In this document: positions 35,701 to 48,769 of the stretch, piece after piece
Position numbering within the stretch: the stretch's first letter is position 1
How the letters are laid out: every line of letters starts with the position of its first letter
Assembly (NCBI GenBank): GCA_036897445.1
Contig: JAYMTL010000047.1
Location: 1-64,000 of the forward strand
DNA: 64,000 bases
Source: Pelargonium tetragonum
Lineage: Eukaryota; Streptophyta; Magnoliopsida; Geraniales; Geraniaceae
Direction of reading: 5' to 3'
Program-made: the position numbers and the translations under genes
Notes under the pieces: generated by a model
Database searches by the model: none
Seen by the model: the letters and a program-made list of their open reading frames with translations, nothing else
What the model was told of the DNA's origin: nothing

Positions 35701-38700
35701 AGTAGAGAAGGGGGTGCTAGAGGTTATTACTTAATTAAAGGGATTCGGAAGATTAAGACTTTTTACAAAGAGGAGCTACAGTTGTGTAAAATTATAAAAA
35801 ATGAGTTTTTTTAGGCCTATTAGGGAGACTTGGGTTCTTATATAAAGAAAAAGTCAAGCCGCGGAGTCTTTAGAGGAGCTTTGCCTTAGCAGCGGCAGCA
35901 TAAACTATACTTGTCTGAAGTTATCCTTAATACCCTTTTTCTGATAGGGCAAGCCCGTTGTATATTCTTAATTAATAAGATTTTATGAGATTTATAAGCA
36001 TTTACCTTATATATCACCTACTTCTAGAATTCTTACAAAGGTAGAGCTTTCTTCATAACGACACGGAAACGCTTTCATGAGTATCAAATACATTAAAAAC
36101 AGGACTCTAAATACTAAAAATAAGATAGAAGGAACCCTGTTGATTACTTTATTTACTCTTCCTCAAAAACTTTTGAAATACTATAAAATGGGTTTACTAG
36201 TCTGTGCACTAAACAACCCTATAAGTAAGGAGGCCTCTCTTATATAGATATAGACGGAATACCTTAAATATATAAAGAAAGCGGTTTTTTACTTTAGAGG
36301 AGAAGGTCTAATATTAAAAAAGTAGTTTACCCCTTATGCTTTGTCTTTCTAACGAAACACTAACTAATTAAGTCTTCTACTTCAAAGCTTATGCTATATT
36401 TTATAAGGGGTTTTGTAGTAGTATAAAGAGTTACCGATAAAGATAGATTTTAGTTCAATTCCTGGAAGGGCTCTCGCTTTAAAGTGAAAGTTCTATTTGT
36501 AAGGGAATTGCCTTTAAGCATGAAGACTCGTGTACACGTTATCTATAAAGGAAGTCCTAGCTTCAGTTCGGAATAATCTTTAAAATGTGGTTATTTTCTT
36601 CTTTATCAAAAAATATTAGAAACAAGCTCTGGTTTTTATATGGACACTCATAGTGTTTCTTTTTGGGTTAGAGTAAAAAACTAAGTACTTTTTTAAGTAA
36701 GTTATTGAAGGGAGCTCTTTTTTTCACAAAACACCGAGAGATTTCTAGGTATCCCCTTTATAACTAAAGTCAAGACTATTGTAAGCAAGAAGAGCTTAAA
36801 GGCAGCTGGGGTACTAAGCTTAGAGAGACATATGTATTAGCTTTTATGAACACTTCCCTTGTAACTTACAATCAGAGGCGTATAAAACTTTTAGAAATTC
36901 TGCTTCTCTATAAATATTAGAATCTTATTGGGTATAATAACAATTAGGACTTTCTTTTCAAATTAAATAGGTAGGGAGCTATTAACCTTAATAAATAAAA
37001 AGAAACAGATCTATAACTGTACGTTTCTATAGCTAGTCAGTTGCACACTAACCGGGCGGTAGATTATAATCTGAGAGATAAGTATACCTTAATTTAAATG
37101 GCTTGCCTAAAGTTGCCTGCCTAAGAAAGAGTGCGCGGAGTCTTGGTATTTTTGTTAGTGTAGGGGTTCTTTTTATGATTTATTGGGGGATGCTGGACTT
37201 TAAGCCAGACAGTTCTTTTCCTTGGGTAGTTGATCTACGAAAGGGTACACTATTCGTTATGGAATCGGGCTGCTTCAATCTAGTGTGTCCGCAAAGGGAG
37301 TTGCAAAGTATAAACAAATGGGAAGCCTTTTTAAGAAAGTATCTATATAAAAAGAGGAATTCGAACTAAGGTCTTCTTAGAACTCACTTTTGGCACTAGA
37401 GTAAACGAATCTTTATATTATATTTAAGGGGGTATCCCCAGCAAAGACTCCTTAGAAAGAATCCTACGAAAAAATTCTTTGTCTCGACTTAGGGAACAAC
37501 TAAATTTGTGCTCATTTATTAAAATAGGAGCTTCCTAGTAAAGTGCAAGCTCCCCCTCTTTTTGTTGATTATACTGTCCTCTAACTAAAGGGTTTACTAG
37601 CAATATATAAATGAAATCTACTTAAAATCGGGAGTAACCCCTTTAGTGCTTTTTATACTCTCAGCTCCTATTATGCCAAGTCAAGGGGAATTGTCTCTTT
37701 GAGATGAGTTTCATAAAGAAACCGCTTTTAGTTAGTTTTTGTATGAAAAAGCTTTAATATGGGAGTCCTTAACCTTTCCATTTCTAGGGGGCGCACTTTT
37801 AAATGAAACGAGTTGGGGGGCTCGACTAGATAATAGCTTTAACTAAAAAGAGGTTATTGGGTACTGCATGGGCCGAGACTTATACTTTGCAAAATCTACC
37901 AAAGAAAACTTTAAGAACTTCTCAAGAAAGACAAAAGAATTTTTCAGAGTTAAAACTAAGTGTCAATTACTACTTAAGCGCTGTGGGGTAGGATTCTTAT
38001 TCGATACCCAGTTACCGGGCAGCAGGTCTATCAGGGAGTGGCAACTCAAATATAGAGGCTAAAAGACTTCTCTTCCCTGCTAAAATAAGAGATTAAGCAG
38101 CATAACCTAAAACAAGTCAAAATAACTAAATATATAGGTATCCTACGCACTTTTGCTTGTGTAATGAGAATTTTAATAATAAAAAAGGAGTTTATACTAC
38201 AGCGTTTTCCTAAGATAAGAAATGAGTCACTCCCTACATTCTTTTTTAAACTTGTGTGTTGTCTTAGTATCCCTGTAAAGTAAAGGTTGCTTTTCTGTTT
38301 TTTAGTTTACCTTTCAGGATAAGGTAGAGTGTTTCGAATCAAGTAAATTTGAATTAAAGTTTGAAGCCTAAATTCTTGAATGAAAAAGTCCTTGTTGAGG
38401 GAAAAAGTATGTCCAAAAAAACTTTATAAGAATGCCATTTGTAGGTGTAACTCTAAGAGGCTGAGGTAGGTACTAAAAGTTTATATTCATAGTGTTGCCT
38501 ACTCATGTATCAAACAAGAAAGTATACTTATATATCATAAATAAAAATACTGAAAGATTTTGTGAGTAAGGTGTTATTGCTCTTTCTAGATTACAATCTG
38601 CTAGACTTCTGTATTATATGAAAAGGGTATTACATACACCTGTGTACTTTATCGGTATGCAAATAATGTGAATTGCTTTCAAAGCATAAATGCAGAGACA

Positions 38701-40587
38701 GAGGTAAGTTTAGAAAGTTATAATATAATCAAAGCTCAAGTTAAATCTCCGCACAAGGTTTTTTTAGTCAAGTCTATATTATTCAGAAAGGCAACGAATT
38801 CAATACATTACATTAAGTTAGGGGAACAAGCATAATTAAGTCCTTAAGTGCTAACAGTTGGATATTGCACAAGTTCTTTTGGAAGGGCGGCGAAGTTACA
38901 AAGGGGCGGCCCCTCCTATAAAAAGAGGGTTTTTAAGATTATAAAGAGAAAAAGTAAGCTTGACCGGGAGCTCAAGGGGTCCGTAAATATCGCGTTTGCC
39001 TTGGCTGGTCTAAAATACGGCAGTAAAAAACCAGAAAGGGGTGTCTACTTAAGCTTAAAAAGGAAAGATTAGAGGGTTTCCACGAGCAAAAGTTTGCAGT
39101 ACACGAAAATTTTGTAGTAGTTTTGAAAAAGAATAAAACCGGATTCACCTTACAAAACTAAATTCGAAAATAGGGGATCCTACTGCGTGTGGAAATCCGA
39201 GAGTACCCGGCTTTATGAAACTTAACCTCTAGCGCGTGCTTTGATTACAGAATCTAATACATATAATTATATAATAAAAAGATTTTGATCTAGTCTTACT
39301 TTAAATAAAGAAAGGAGTGTTTAGAGCTTCAAGGGCATAATTTTTTGCTCTTGTTAAAGTCAACTCTAACAGAAATTAAGAGCTCTTATTCTACTCTTTC
39401 TAACTTACACGGATACTAAATATAGCCAAATCTGGGTTCAATTTACGGGTTCCGACTTCTTATTAAAAGTTTATTTGCTCTAAGAGCTTCCTTTAATATA
39501 CAACAAAATTCCTTAGGTTAAAACAAGTTTCGAAGTTTTTCTAATATGATAAGACCTTAACTCCTTCATTCAAGCTCTAACTATTGATTCACAGCGGGGT
39601 TTCTTTTTATATTGTATAGGACAAAAAGGAAAAGATTAAAGTAAAGGGGGTTCCTCCCGTCGAACTTACAGCCTGTGTCTTTATTTTCCTAACCAAGGTT
39701 ATAGTTCTTCTTGCTGTAGCATACCCTCTCAATTCAGTTTAGGAATAAATCAATAAAATTCTTAATACAAGCTTACTTATATAGGCGATCCCCATTAAGA
39801 GGGAAAGATTATACAATTTTTGAATTTCTAGTACTACTTAGAGTTAAAAAAACTACTTCTAAACTTAAGACATTTTTAGGAAACCGCATATTCCAAAGGG
39901 GCAAGGGTTATACACCGGCTCTATTAAAACCCGGTTTATATAGGATATGATAAATACCAAGCTAACTGAGTAGGGTAAAAACTCAAAACTTCTTTTGAAA
40001 GAAAAAAGATTAAATTAAAATTTCCTATATTTTGTATCCGATCTAAATTACCGCGCCCTATCGCCGACTTGTTTCCGCCACTCGCTTCGCTAAAATCGCA
40101 TATACTAATATATTTTTGACCTGGCTACCCGCGCAAATTTTTCCGTATTATAAAAACATGTTTTTTTTACCGGAATAGAGGACCCAATTAGATAGAACCC
40201 CTTTAGGATCCTAAGGTTACTAGCTTTACCTTGCTTCATGGATATAGTCCTGATATAAATTAAGTGTAACATAAGCTAAAACTAAAATGCGGCAAAAAGA
40301 AAGAGTAAAGTAGCTCCTTTTTAAGACGTCCGGGTTCCAATTTCTTGTAAAAAACAAGAGAAATTCGTGTAAGAGGTTCTCTTTAATTAAAGGGATCCTG
40401 GGTTGTTGACACTAACAAGTGTATACCTTATGCTTACGACCCTCGGGGTTTTGACTTTAAGTTTAGAGAACAAGTGCTTTTAGCAGCTATTATTGAGTTC
40501 AGAAATTATTTACAAAATCTTTCTGGAGTTTTTGTTAGTAGGCGCTATTAAGTTGATTTTTAGTTAGACTTTGTTGTTATTTCTAAA

Positions 40588-40619
40588 AGGTTACCCTTTT
40601 TTCATAAAAACGGTAACCT
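40588..40619. repeat. Long hairpin, 13 bp with one C-C mismatch
   Basis: AGGTTACC (40588-40595) pairs with GGTAACCT (40612-40619). After one C-C mismatch the stem continues as TTTTT with AAAAA around loop TCAT. The near-perfect symmetry stands out from the background. Its function is unknown; an RNA-processing hairpin or mobile hairpin element is possible. Confidence 0.8.
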
Positions 40620-40782
40620 CTCTTAAAGGAGATTTTCTGGGCTAATATTTACACCCCTAAAGTTTGCAGCCGATCCGGGAAAAAGACTCAGATAGGCCTC
40701 TAAAAAGCAAGGGGTTCTTGTTGTAAAAACCGGGAAATGTGCTTCCTATTTATTATAAATCGAATTTGGGTAAAAGTTTTAT

Positions 40783-40811
40783 TGCCAATATAAATATATA
40801 TATAATTGGCA
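40783..40811. repeat. Hairpin with AT core
   Basis: TGCCAAT and ATTGGCA (40783-40789 with 40805-40811) flank a run of TA repeats that can extend the stem. No gene lies beside it. Confidence 0.6.
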
Positions 40812-41214
40812 GCCTACGACTAGGAAATTTTTGCGAAGAAGAAAGCTATCGCATTTTTGAAAAAAGTATACACTTGATCGAGTAGACTTCTTTAAATATG
40901 AGCTCTGTCTTACTATAGAGGAACCCGGCAGAGACACTTAAGAATCCCCACTGTTAAAATTATATAATAGCTCTTTAATCTTTGTGTGACTTAGGGTGTC
41001 CGTTTTATACTAGGGTCAGTAAGATATAAAGGGGGGAGTTGTCTGAGCAAGGCGTTCCTTGTAAAAAAATATGCTGAAAAAAAATCCCCTTTTTCTTTTT
41101 CTATAACAAGTGCCCTGCGCTTAATAAGTCTTGAATAATAAAAACTTTTTTTATTTATAAAGCCCCTTTCTACAAAATACAAGCAAGTACTGAGTGTTTA
41201 AAACCAAGGTTGAA

Positions 41215-41229
41215 CCCAGTAAAACTGGG
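41215..41229. repeat. 6-bp hairpin CCCAGT-AAA-ACTGGG
   Basis: A perfect stem with a 3-nt loop. On the minus strand the same bases can be read as an anticodon-like arm with TTT in the loop, but no T arm follows, so no tRNA is called. Confidence 0.6.
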
Positions 41230-42539
41230 CAGTCTCTCCTAACTAACTTAAAAGTAAGGATATTGAATGGAAGTCAATTTGAGTCTTATTTAGTAAAAGC
41301 CCTGATCGATAAAATATTTATGTAAAATACTTAATACCAAAAGGCTCTTTGCGCTATACCACAAGCAGTTCTTTCCTGCAATTTATACTAAAAGTTAGTA
41401 TTTATATGAATAATTAATAACTAGTCAAAACCTAGTAAACCTGTAAGGGGCCCCTTCTTTTCTTTGTTAATAAATATAGAGTAAGAGCGCTAGTAGGGTA
41501 TTTGGGTTATAACCCATCCTATTCGGAGCTTACCTAACTTAAGAGTCCTGTATTCGAATATCCACGGTATCATAAAAGCATATCTTAATAAATAAAGGTT
41601 TCTAAAATAGTAATGTAAATCCATGTAATGCTTAGTCAAAGGCTGGTTAAAACTTTTAGGGTAGGTAAAGATTAAATGAGTATACAAAAAGGAGGAGACT
41701 TCGTGGACTAGCCTAATCTGGTGAGTGTTTATGTTTAGATTCTATTATTTAAATTAAAAACCATTTACAGAAGCTTATCCTACTTGCTATTCCAGTGCCC
41801 CTTTACTATACAATGTGTTATGATATTTTTAGTAGCGCTTATTTCCACTCGTTAGAACCTAGGGGCTCTGAAAGACTATGTTATACATTAGAATCCTAAA
41901 AGATTTAAGCATTTTAAGTAACAAAACACAACGACCCCAATTAAAAAGGGGCCCTTACTAGAAACACCACTAAAATGGGACTCACTGGCTTTGGATGTAA
42001 CTTGATCCTGAGATTTTTCATATTTTTATCCTCCTCTAAACGACCCAATATTAAGATCAATAAAGTTCTTGGATAATATGAACTGCTACTTATAATATTC
42101 AATTTCCCTACGAGGAAACTTTTTTCAGTAGTGCTTTGTTTTAACCCCAATTTTGAGAGTATTACGATTTGAAAGGCCTGTGCTAGTAAAAAATCTTCTT
42201 ACAAGACTAAGAGAAAATGAAGTTAAGGGGTTTGGTTTAGTAGTATTTGAATGGATACAGCACTCGTCGGACTTTTTTTTTAATATGAAAAGCAGGAAGT
42301 TCTTGCCGGAGGCCAAAAAGTCTTAAGCGAGATTTGTAAAATGATTGAATTGCGGGTCATAGTAAGTCTAAAGGGCGGGTACAAAAAAGGGTCGGGATTG
42401 CAGTAAATGAATAGCTGTTTTCAAGAAAAAGACAACTTTACTTTTATTGAAACTCTTATAGGACATCTCACAAAAATTATTAGCAAAATTTAGATACTTT
42501 ACCTTAGTTTAACCAATCCCTCCAAGTCAAGGCACAAAT

Positions 42540-42780
42540 CTCCTACCTATGTCAATAACTACAGAGTATAGGAAGTTTTTTATAACAACTACTAAGACTC
42601 TTTATCATAGACCTAAAAACTATCTATTACATATCTATTAACTAATACAATACATATAATAAATACAAATGTATCTTATACTATACTTAAAAATAGAAAG
42701 GAATATTAAAATCAATAAAAAGAATACAGTAGCTACACTAAACTAAGTACAGGCTAGCGTAAGAAAAAAGGGTATAGCAG
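42540..42780 (-). repeat. Dispersed repeat tract, minus-oriented AT-rich part
   Basis: Dominated by AACTACTAAG, ACTATCTATTACATATC and TACAATACATATAAT words with no GGG-TCC motif. It is the mirror image in style of the plus-oriented tract at 47.7-48.0 kb. No open frame of note. Confidence 0.45.
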
Positions 42781-45329
42781 CTATGAGGACCTGTTTTATT
42801 TCGTTACAAATTAGAGAAAGAATATTGAGGGAGTCCTATTTACTTTATAAGTGAGTTTTCGGAATAATATTAAAAATTTTTACTGAAAAACCCTTTCTAT
42901 TACATACATCGAAAAACTTCCTTAAGTTTAAGGGTCTCGGGGGAAGTTTTACAAAGCATACATCCTTGATCTATAATTTTAGTGACCTAACGGACTCTTT
43001 TGGAACAGTACACTGCAAAAGTAGCAAGGCAAGCTCTCTTTCTTAACAAAACCGAGGACTGATAAAAAGGAGTTTGTCCATATAGAAAAAACTCTACTAA
43101 ATTCACATTTCAGCGATAAAAAATCAAGCTTTTGTGTAATATTTCGGGTGTAACTAGGTTTAGAATGCAGCGCTCTCGAAATTTCTATTATAGTATTAAC
43201 CCGACCTAAAAAGATTTGAAATTGTTCCTTAAATTTTGAGTAGACTAAAGGAGTCAAGGCATTTACCTTTGAATATTAAGATATAGAAAAAGATAAGTAC
43301 GCACTTCGACGAAAAGTGTAATAAAAAAGGGATCTCTTAATAGCCGCAAAAGGTAAACCTTTTATTTTATGGTGTAAGACCTTGACTTTTCAGGACATAA
43401 CGCTTCTTCATTAAGAGATTTTCTTCTGCCTATCCTATAAAGATATAGGTATAACTTATCCGCAGTTCGCGAATACGGGCCTACCAAAAATGAATAACAA
43501 TCTTGAGAATAAAACTTCGCTAGTGGTTATACTTTTCCAGACTGTTAAAATTGTCAAGTACTAATGCCTTGTATTCCTTGGAAATCTCTCAATAATGTAC
43601 GAAAGCCCTCGGTTCACAGGTTACACAAAGTATTATATCCCGGTAATAAAGATACTGCCCCAAATCCCGGTCTTGAATTAAAAGAAAAGGCTCCTCCTAA
43701 AAGCAAATCTATTAGCTTTGACTTCATTTTATAGGAAAATGAACTTAGCTAAACAAGCTTAGTATCAAGAGGTTAGGGGCGCTGTGCCTAAAAAATTTTA
43801 TGTGTTTTAAACGCAGCCCCATATTATGTCACTAAACTTAAGAGGATCCCTTGCAGGAAATCTCGTCCTAATTTTTTAAGACTATAAAAGTGAAAATTAT
43901 ACAATTACAAAATGAACCCTTTCTAATCTAAACCAGGAAGAGCTAGACAAGCGTTAACTTTATGATTTAAAAATGCAAAGGTTTCTCTGGATCACATAAC
44001 ACTTAGGAATTTCTATCTTATAGATTTTAACCGCACACTTTCCCTGTAAATTTCTTTTATAACATTGCTTTTTAAGCTTTCTATATCGGGGGAGAGAGAA
44101 ATTGCAGTCATTACACATCAAGGCTTTTCAGGAACTGCCGGACAAAACAAAAAAATTTTGTTTATATTAAGGGCTGTCCTACCTATGAGTTCTACTTTAT
44201 CGTAGTGATAGTAAAAAAGGCCTTGAATTTGTGCCGAAGTTTCCTTTATTTTGTCTAAAAGAAGAAATCGTAGAGAGACTTTTTTACGGGTTTCTGGGCA
44301 TACCAGGAAAGCGTTTCAAAGCAGTCAAGGTAATGAAGAGTTTCCGACTTGGTATAATTCCTTCAGAAGCTGGGCAGTTTAAGTATATAATAAATTACGT
44401 TTTAGCGGCATAGAATTTCCTTACAAAATTTTTTATATCGTTTCTATTACAGGAATTTCATTAAAATCTGTTGGCTAACCTTGTTTTTATATCCGGTTTT
44501 CGAAATATGGAAATAGCTCGCTTTAGAACTGGCAGTCTCGAGTGGCAGTCAGATGGTTTATCTTTTTCCTTATCTGGGAATCCTTACTTTTTACTATTAT
44601 ATAACAGAACAGATTTAGGACCATGAAAATCTGGCTTTAGTCAGTAGAAAAATTAGGAATACACTCTGCGCTGGTCTGTATAATATATAAGCTGCCCTTA
44701 CTTATTTGTCTTCCCTGACTCCTTTTGACTTTATAGCCCTTCCCTTTTTACGAAATATTGTAGGGATATAACTTAAATGCAAAGAATCTTTACTCTTCCA
44801 GAAAAACCTTGGGCTGGTTAGATATCCCACCCTAGTCCAAATTTAATGCTTGATCCTACAAACAAAGTATAAAGGATCCTATAAACTTTCTATCAGGCTT
44901 ACCTAAGTAACTGTAGCGGATACCCATATTATATCCCATTTCAGTATCTCAGAAGTATTCTCCAGGGATCCCTTAGAACAACTAAACGACAATTGCATCT
45001 TTATATGGTCAGTCCTGCTTTTTTTAGTCTTTTCTTCATAGAGGGGCTACACTTTTATATAATTCTAAGATTTCGCTTGATAAAAAAGTCTATTTGAAAT
45101 CTTTAGCAGGATCCTGCGAGGGATTTGACTTTTTATGTACCGAACCTTTACTAATTCGCAAGTAAGCTTTTTGCTTATAGTAGAGAATTTCCAGGTCTAT
45201 TTTTAAGTTAAGTAGAGGGGCCTAAACCCTGTATAGGACAGCCAAAGTAGCAAAAGCGGAGCCCTAGTGACGAAGGATTTGAATCGGTTGGACAAGGAAA
45301 CTCTTTCGAGAATATATTTGTGTTAGATA

Positions 45330-45343
45330 CCCCCGGCAGGGGG
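45330..45343. repeat. GC hairpin CCCCC-GGCA-GGGGG
   Basis: A five-pair all G-C stem with a 4-nt loop, preceded by TGTTAGATA and followed by CATCC. It is among the most GC-rich spots in the window. The preceding TTAGATACCC resembles the conserved 790-loop sequence of small-subunit rRNA, but the bases after it diverge. Confidence 0.7.
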
Positions 45344-45610
45344 CATCCTGTGCAAAATATGTAAAGAAAGAAATTAACTTGTATTCTAATAGGGCTTAGA
45401 ATTGGGTACCCTTAATTGGTATAAGGAAAGTCTTAGAAGAAGGACATGGTGTATGAACAATGCTCACAAGTTTCTAGAGAGTTTTAGTCCGGGTAAGATT
45501 TTTATTAAGGACCGGTCGAAATACTAACAACGTGGATTTTTAAGAAGTCCTTCGTACTATATCTGGAGCCTTTAGTATTATAGGGAAATTCTTCTGGGGC
45601 TACGCTAATA

Positions 45611-45625
45611 AGGTAATGCAATTAA
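45611..45625 (+). repeat. 15-bp dispersed word, inverted copy with one mismatch
   Basis: AGGTAATGCAATTAA is the complement of TTAATTGCATTACCT, one base from the exact copies. GGCTACGC lies about 15 bp upstream, like the GCTACGCTGC beside copy 1 but in the other relative arrangement. Confidence 0.5.
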
Positions 45626-47739
45626 GGCCTAGGACAAAAAGTTTTTAATCTTACCAAGATTTTTTAACTTACTCTTAAATGGGCAGGTCGCCGACTATTC
45701 AATAGACTTTGACTTTATATTAGGCCTAGGAGATCCCAGGATTCCATAGGGTTTAGTTGAAACCCAGTTTTTACCTGCACGTTTTTCTTGTACCTAATGA
45801 GGGAATTCCTTTTGTTTTGTTCATAACCTTCCCCTTTTTAGAGAGTTAGATATGGGTTCCTTAAATTAAGTCTTTTTGCTTTGTCAGGTAGTGTAGTAGT
45901 GTAGGAAGTTCCCTATGCCCCACACTATAACTCGTTTGACTAAAAGAAAATCCCATGCTTTGCCTTTTAACTACGTGCCACATATATATATTATTTATAT
46001 TAACAACACAAAGGGAAGAGTCAAGCCCACAATAGCTGCCGTTATATCACAAGCTCCGATTCGGATAGAAAGAATAAAACTGTATTCTTTTTTAATAAAG
46101 ATTAAGTCCGAAAGGGTATCTGCTCTTGTTAAAAAAGACTGACTTAAGAATCCCCTAAGGAACTCCAAAAATCTGGGTAAAACAGCTTCTATATTTAGTT
46201 TTTGTCGGTACTCCCTCTCTCTGCTTTTAAAAATCTTTTGACGTAAGATTTACCCGGCGCACGAGCTCTCTATATATAAGTATAAGTAAATGAAAGTGGA
46301 CTTTAGAAGTGGGTTTAACATGCGAGCATTTCAAGGAGAATACTCTAAAAGGGGATAGAGCAAAGCCTGCTGGGGTACATTCACAAGTTCGTCTATATAA
46401 GAAGTTGCTAAGAAAACTATCAATTTTTTATAGGGATTTTTTATCGAAAAACTAAAATCGACACTCACAACGATGTATTTGAACTTACGACCCTAATATC
46501 CCGCTGAAATAGAAGTTTATTTCTATTTGAGTTAATTGCGCTTTCAAAGAATCCAGGGGTTCCTTTTGAGAAAAGAATCTACTGAAATGAAAGGCTTTTA
46601 ACCAGGAAACCTATCTAGCGCCATTACCTTTTTGGGTTCAAACCTGCAAACATCTACAGGCAGAGAGCTTACATACAAATGAGTTTCGTTGAAATAGAAA
46701 TCTCTATACTATTTTGACTTCTCTTTACAAACAAATAAGGGTGGAGTTTCTTTTCACCATAAGTCAACTCTAGAGTTATTCTAATACTACAGCGGATTTT
46801 TTTGCTAGGATCGAAGCCAAGGAGGAACCCCTTTAAATTCAACCAGAGATTTCTTGTTAATAAGTAGTTTTCAAGGTTATATCGCTAAAGCTTTGTTATA
46901 AAAAGGGAAGTTTTAGTTGCTTAAATGAGTTTTGTAAGAAGGTTAAGGAACCCATTAGGCAGACTTTTTAATAAAGCTATGCAAAGGAAGTTCAAACCAA
47001 AGTTTTTGTCAAAAAAAAAAATGAAAAAAAGGCTCTTTCGATAATTGAACTTTTTGTCGTTTTAGCTTACTAGAAGACAGGGTATAGTACCCGGAATTCT
47101 TCCCTTTTTGTTATATTGGTTTCATGCGCGGGTTATATACTTCGAATCAAGAGTGATTTTTTGCTACATTATTATAAGTTAGTTTTTAGGAGTAGCTTTG
47201 GTATTATTAGGAGGTACTGCTTTTTAGTGTGTAGCGAGTTTTATTTCCTTTCAAAAAGTTCTGAATTTAAGGTTTTATCTGCAAATTTAATTAACCGGAT
47301 ACCTTGTGCTTTGTATTTAATTTGTCGGAATAGGCCCGCAGAGAATTTAGGTTACTTTATTTTTAGCAGGGACTCTTGCAAGGGGTTTTCCTTTGTGTCT
47401 CTAGGCTTATTCCACGAATTAATTAGATAAAAAGAGTTCTTTAATTTCTTCAATAAAGTATAAAGCCAGTATAGTCAAAATCACTTAGCTTAGATAGTAA
47501 AGCATAAACATCATGGTATAAAAAAGCTTCTTACATTTAAGGGTTATTCTAGAATCTAATTGAACTTTGTAGCTATTAAACCCTTCTAAGTTTCCCTACT
47601 TCTTTGTTAAAGTAAGTTGAAGCCTGTAATGTATAAGTCCCAGCTTTGTAAGGTCAGTCATTTACTAGGATTCGAGTCTCTTATAAAAAGGAAAGGTACC
47701 CCTCGGCTGGAAGTAAGGAGTGCTTAGATTTCTTAGTTG

Positions 47740-47980
47740 CTTTGTTTTAGGATTTACTTGTATGATTTGAGTTAGATTCTGGATCTGTATTTGTACTAGG
47801 AGAAGATTCTGTATTATTATATTATTTGAAGTTCTTAGGGTTAGGAGATAATCGAATGTACTCTTGTTATTATGTCTTTTGTAGCTAGTTACTGTATTTG
47901 GTTAGTTAGTTATTGTATTACTATATCTTATACTTCTTATTCTTAGTTGTTATATACTCTATTACAGGTTATCTGTTTAA
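47740..47980 (+). repeat. Dispersed repeat tract, plus-oriented AT-rich part
   Basis: TAGTTATTGTATTACTATATC, TATTATTATATTATTTG and TTAGTTGTTATATACTC words, free of the GGG-TCC motif. It is compositionally the same as 2.88-2.95 kb and 48.85-48.93 kb. Confidence 0.45.
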
Positions 47981-48769
47981 ACTTAAAGGGGTCTTAGGGC
48001 TATCGCACCTAAACATAGAGTAGTTTGGGTGAGTAGTCAAAGAAACTCTTTTTGTACCGAAGATAGTTAGTTTTTGTAGCCTTAACTCATTTATATACTA
48101 AATACTAGGAATCTAGAATGGAAGTACAGGAATTCTAAGATATAGGTTCGTTCCTTTCTAAGCTGCACAAGGGATTTCTTAAAGTTATACAGCTAAAATT
48201 GTAAATATATTCTTGGCTTGGGTAGCTGCATAAAGGAAGTCTCCTCGAAATCGTTGAAAGATTCCTCTTTTTAATCCAGGAAAGAGTAAAAGCTCTGATT
48301 TTTGTATTTTCGGGGTGGGCAAAACTTTCCTTTTTGTGTTTGGGGTTAGCCTTACCAGTATTTGACTTTAGTTTCATAAATTGTTGTTACTTATAGGAGC
48401 TTCCTTTTTCTATCTCTACATAAGACTTCCCAACAGGTTTTGGTGCACCCTTAATAAAAATGTAGTGGTGTTTTGTAAGACAGTTCAAGTACGGCATCTA
48501 AAACAAAGTAAAAAAGATATCCAGAGGTAAGATATTCCGCTTTCTTTACCTAAAGAGGGGTGCTATTTCCTTATAAAAACAAGGAATAAAAATAAGAATG
48601 ATAAAATGCTCTTATATAAAGTACGGGTCACAAGATATGGATTACAGCAACGGAGTACATTTGTATTTACTTTTTTCTTCATTTTGGTCTGTCTAGCCTT
48701 TATTTCCAGGTTTTTGAATAGAAAACCTAGGGATTTACTCTTGTGAGACCTATGCTTTGTGTTTGGATT
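47981..48769. other. Short background stretch between two repeat tracts
   Basis: Ordinary background with scattered GC motifs between two plus-oriented tracts. The 80-codon minus-strand frame at 48135-48377 has no recognisable domain. Nothing else is seen. Confidence 0.6.

Larger units (their letters stand above)
32111..42539. other. Non-coding background, no gene seen
   Basis: About 10 kb with dense GGG-TCC motifs and no supported gene. It holds hairpins at 32738-32766, 40588-40619, 40783-40811 and 41215-41229, a perfect AAAAACATGTTTTT palindrome near 40152-40165, and an rRNA-like word at 33802-33814. The Lys/Arg-rich 74-codon frame at 38848-39072 starts with GTG and has no known counterpart. 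Confidence 0.7.
42781..47739. other. Non-coding background, no gene seen
   Basis: It holds the GC hairpin at 45330-45343 and the inverted 15-bp word at 45611-45625. Frames at 45915-46142 and 47116-47430 show no known domain. On the minus strand near 46478, GTAAGTTCAAAT resembles a tRNA T loop but its stem does not pair. Confidence 0.7.

Noticed and set aside
38848-39072. Lys/Arg-rich 74-codon frame that looks like a small ribosomal protein
   Set aside because: Basic composition only; no conserved motif I can name, GTG start, and the DNA is simply purine-rich here.
40152-40165. AAAAACATGTTTTT followed by T residues as a terminator
   Set aside because: It has no loop and is mostly A-T, so a simple palindrome in AT-rich DNA is enough to explain it.
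43519-43565. tRNA-Asn-like sequence (TAGTGGTTATAC followed by ACTGTTAAA)
   Set aside because: No pairing anticodon stem of useful length and no T arm follows.
47116-47430. 104-codon frame, plus strand
   Set aside because: Rich in Phe, Ser and Leu as expected from AT-rich DNA, with no motif.
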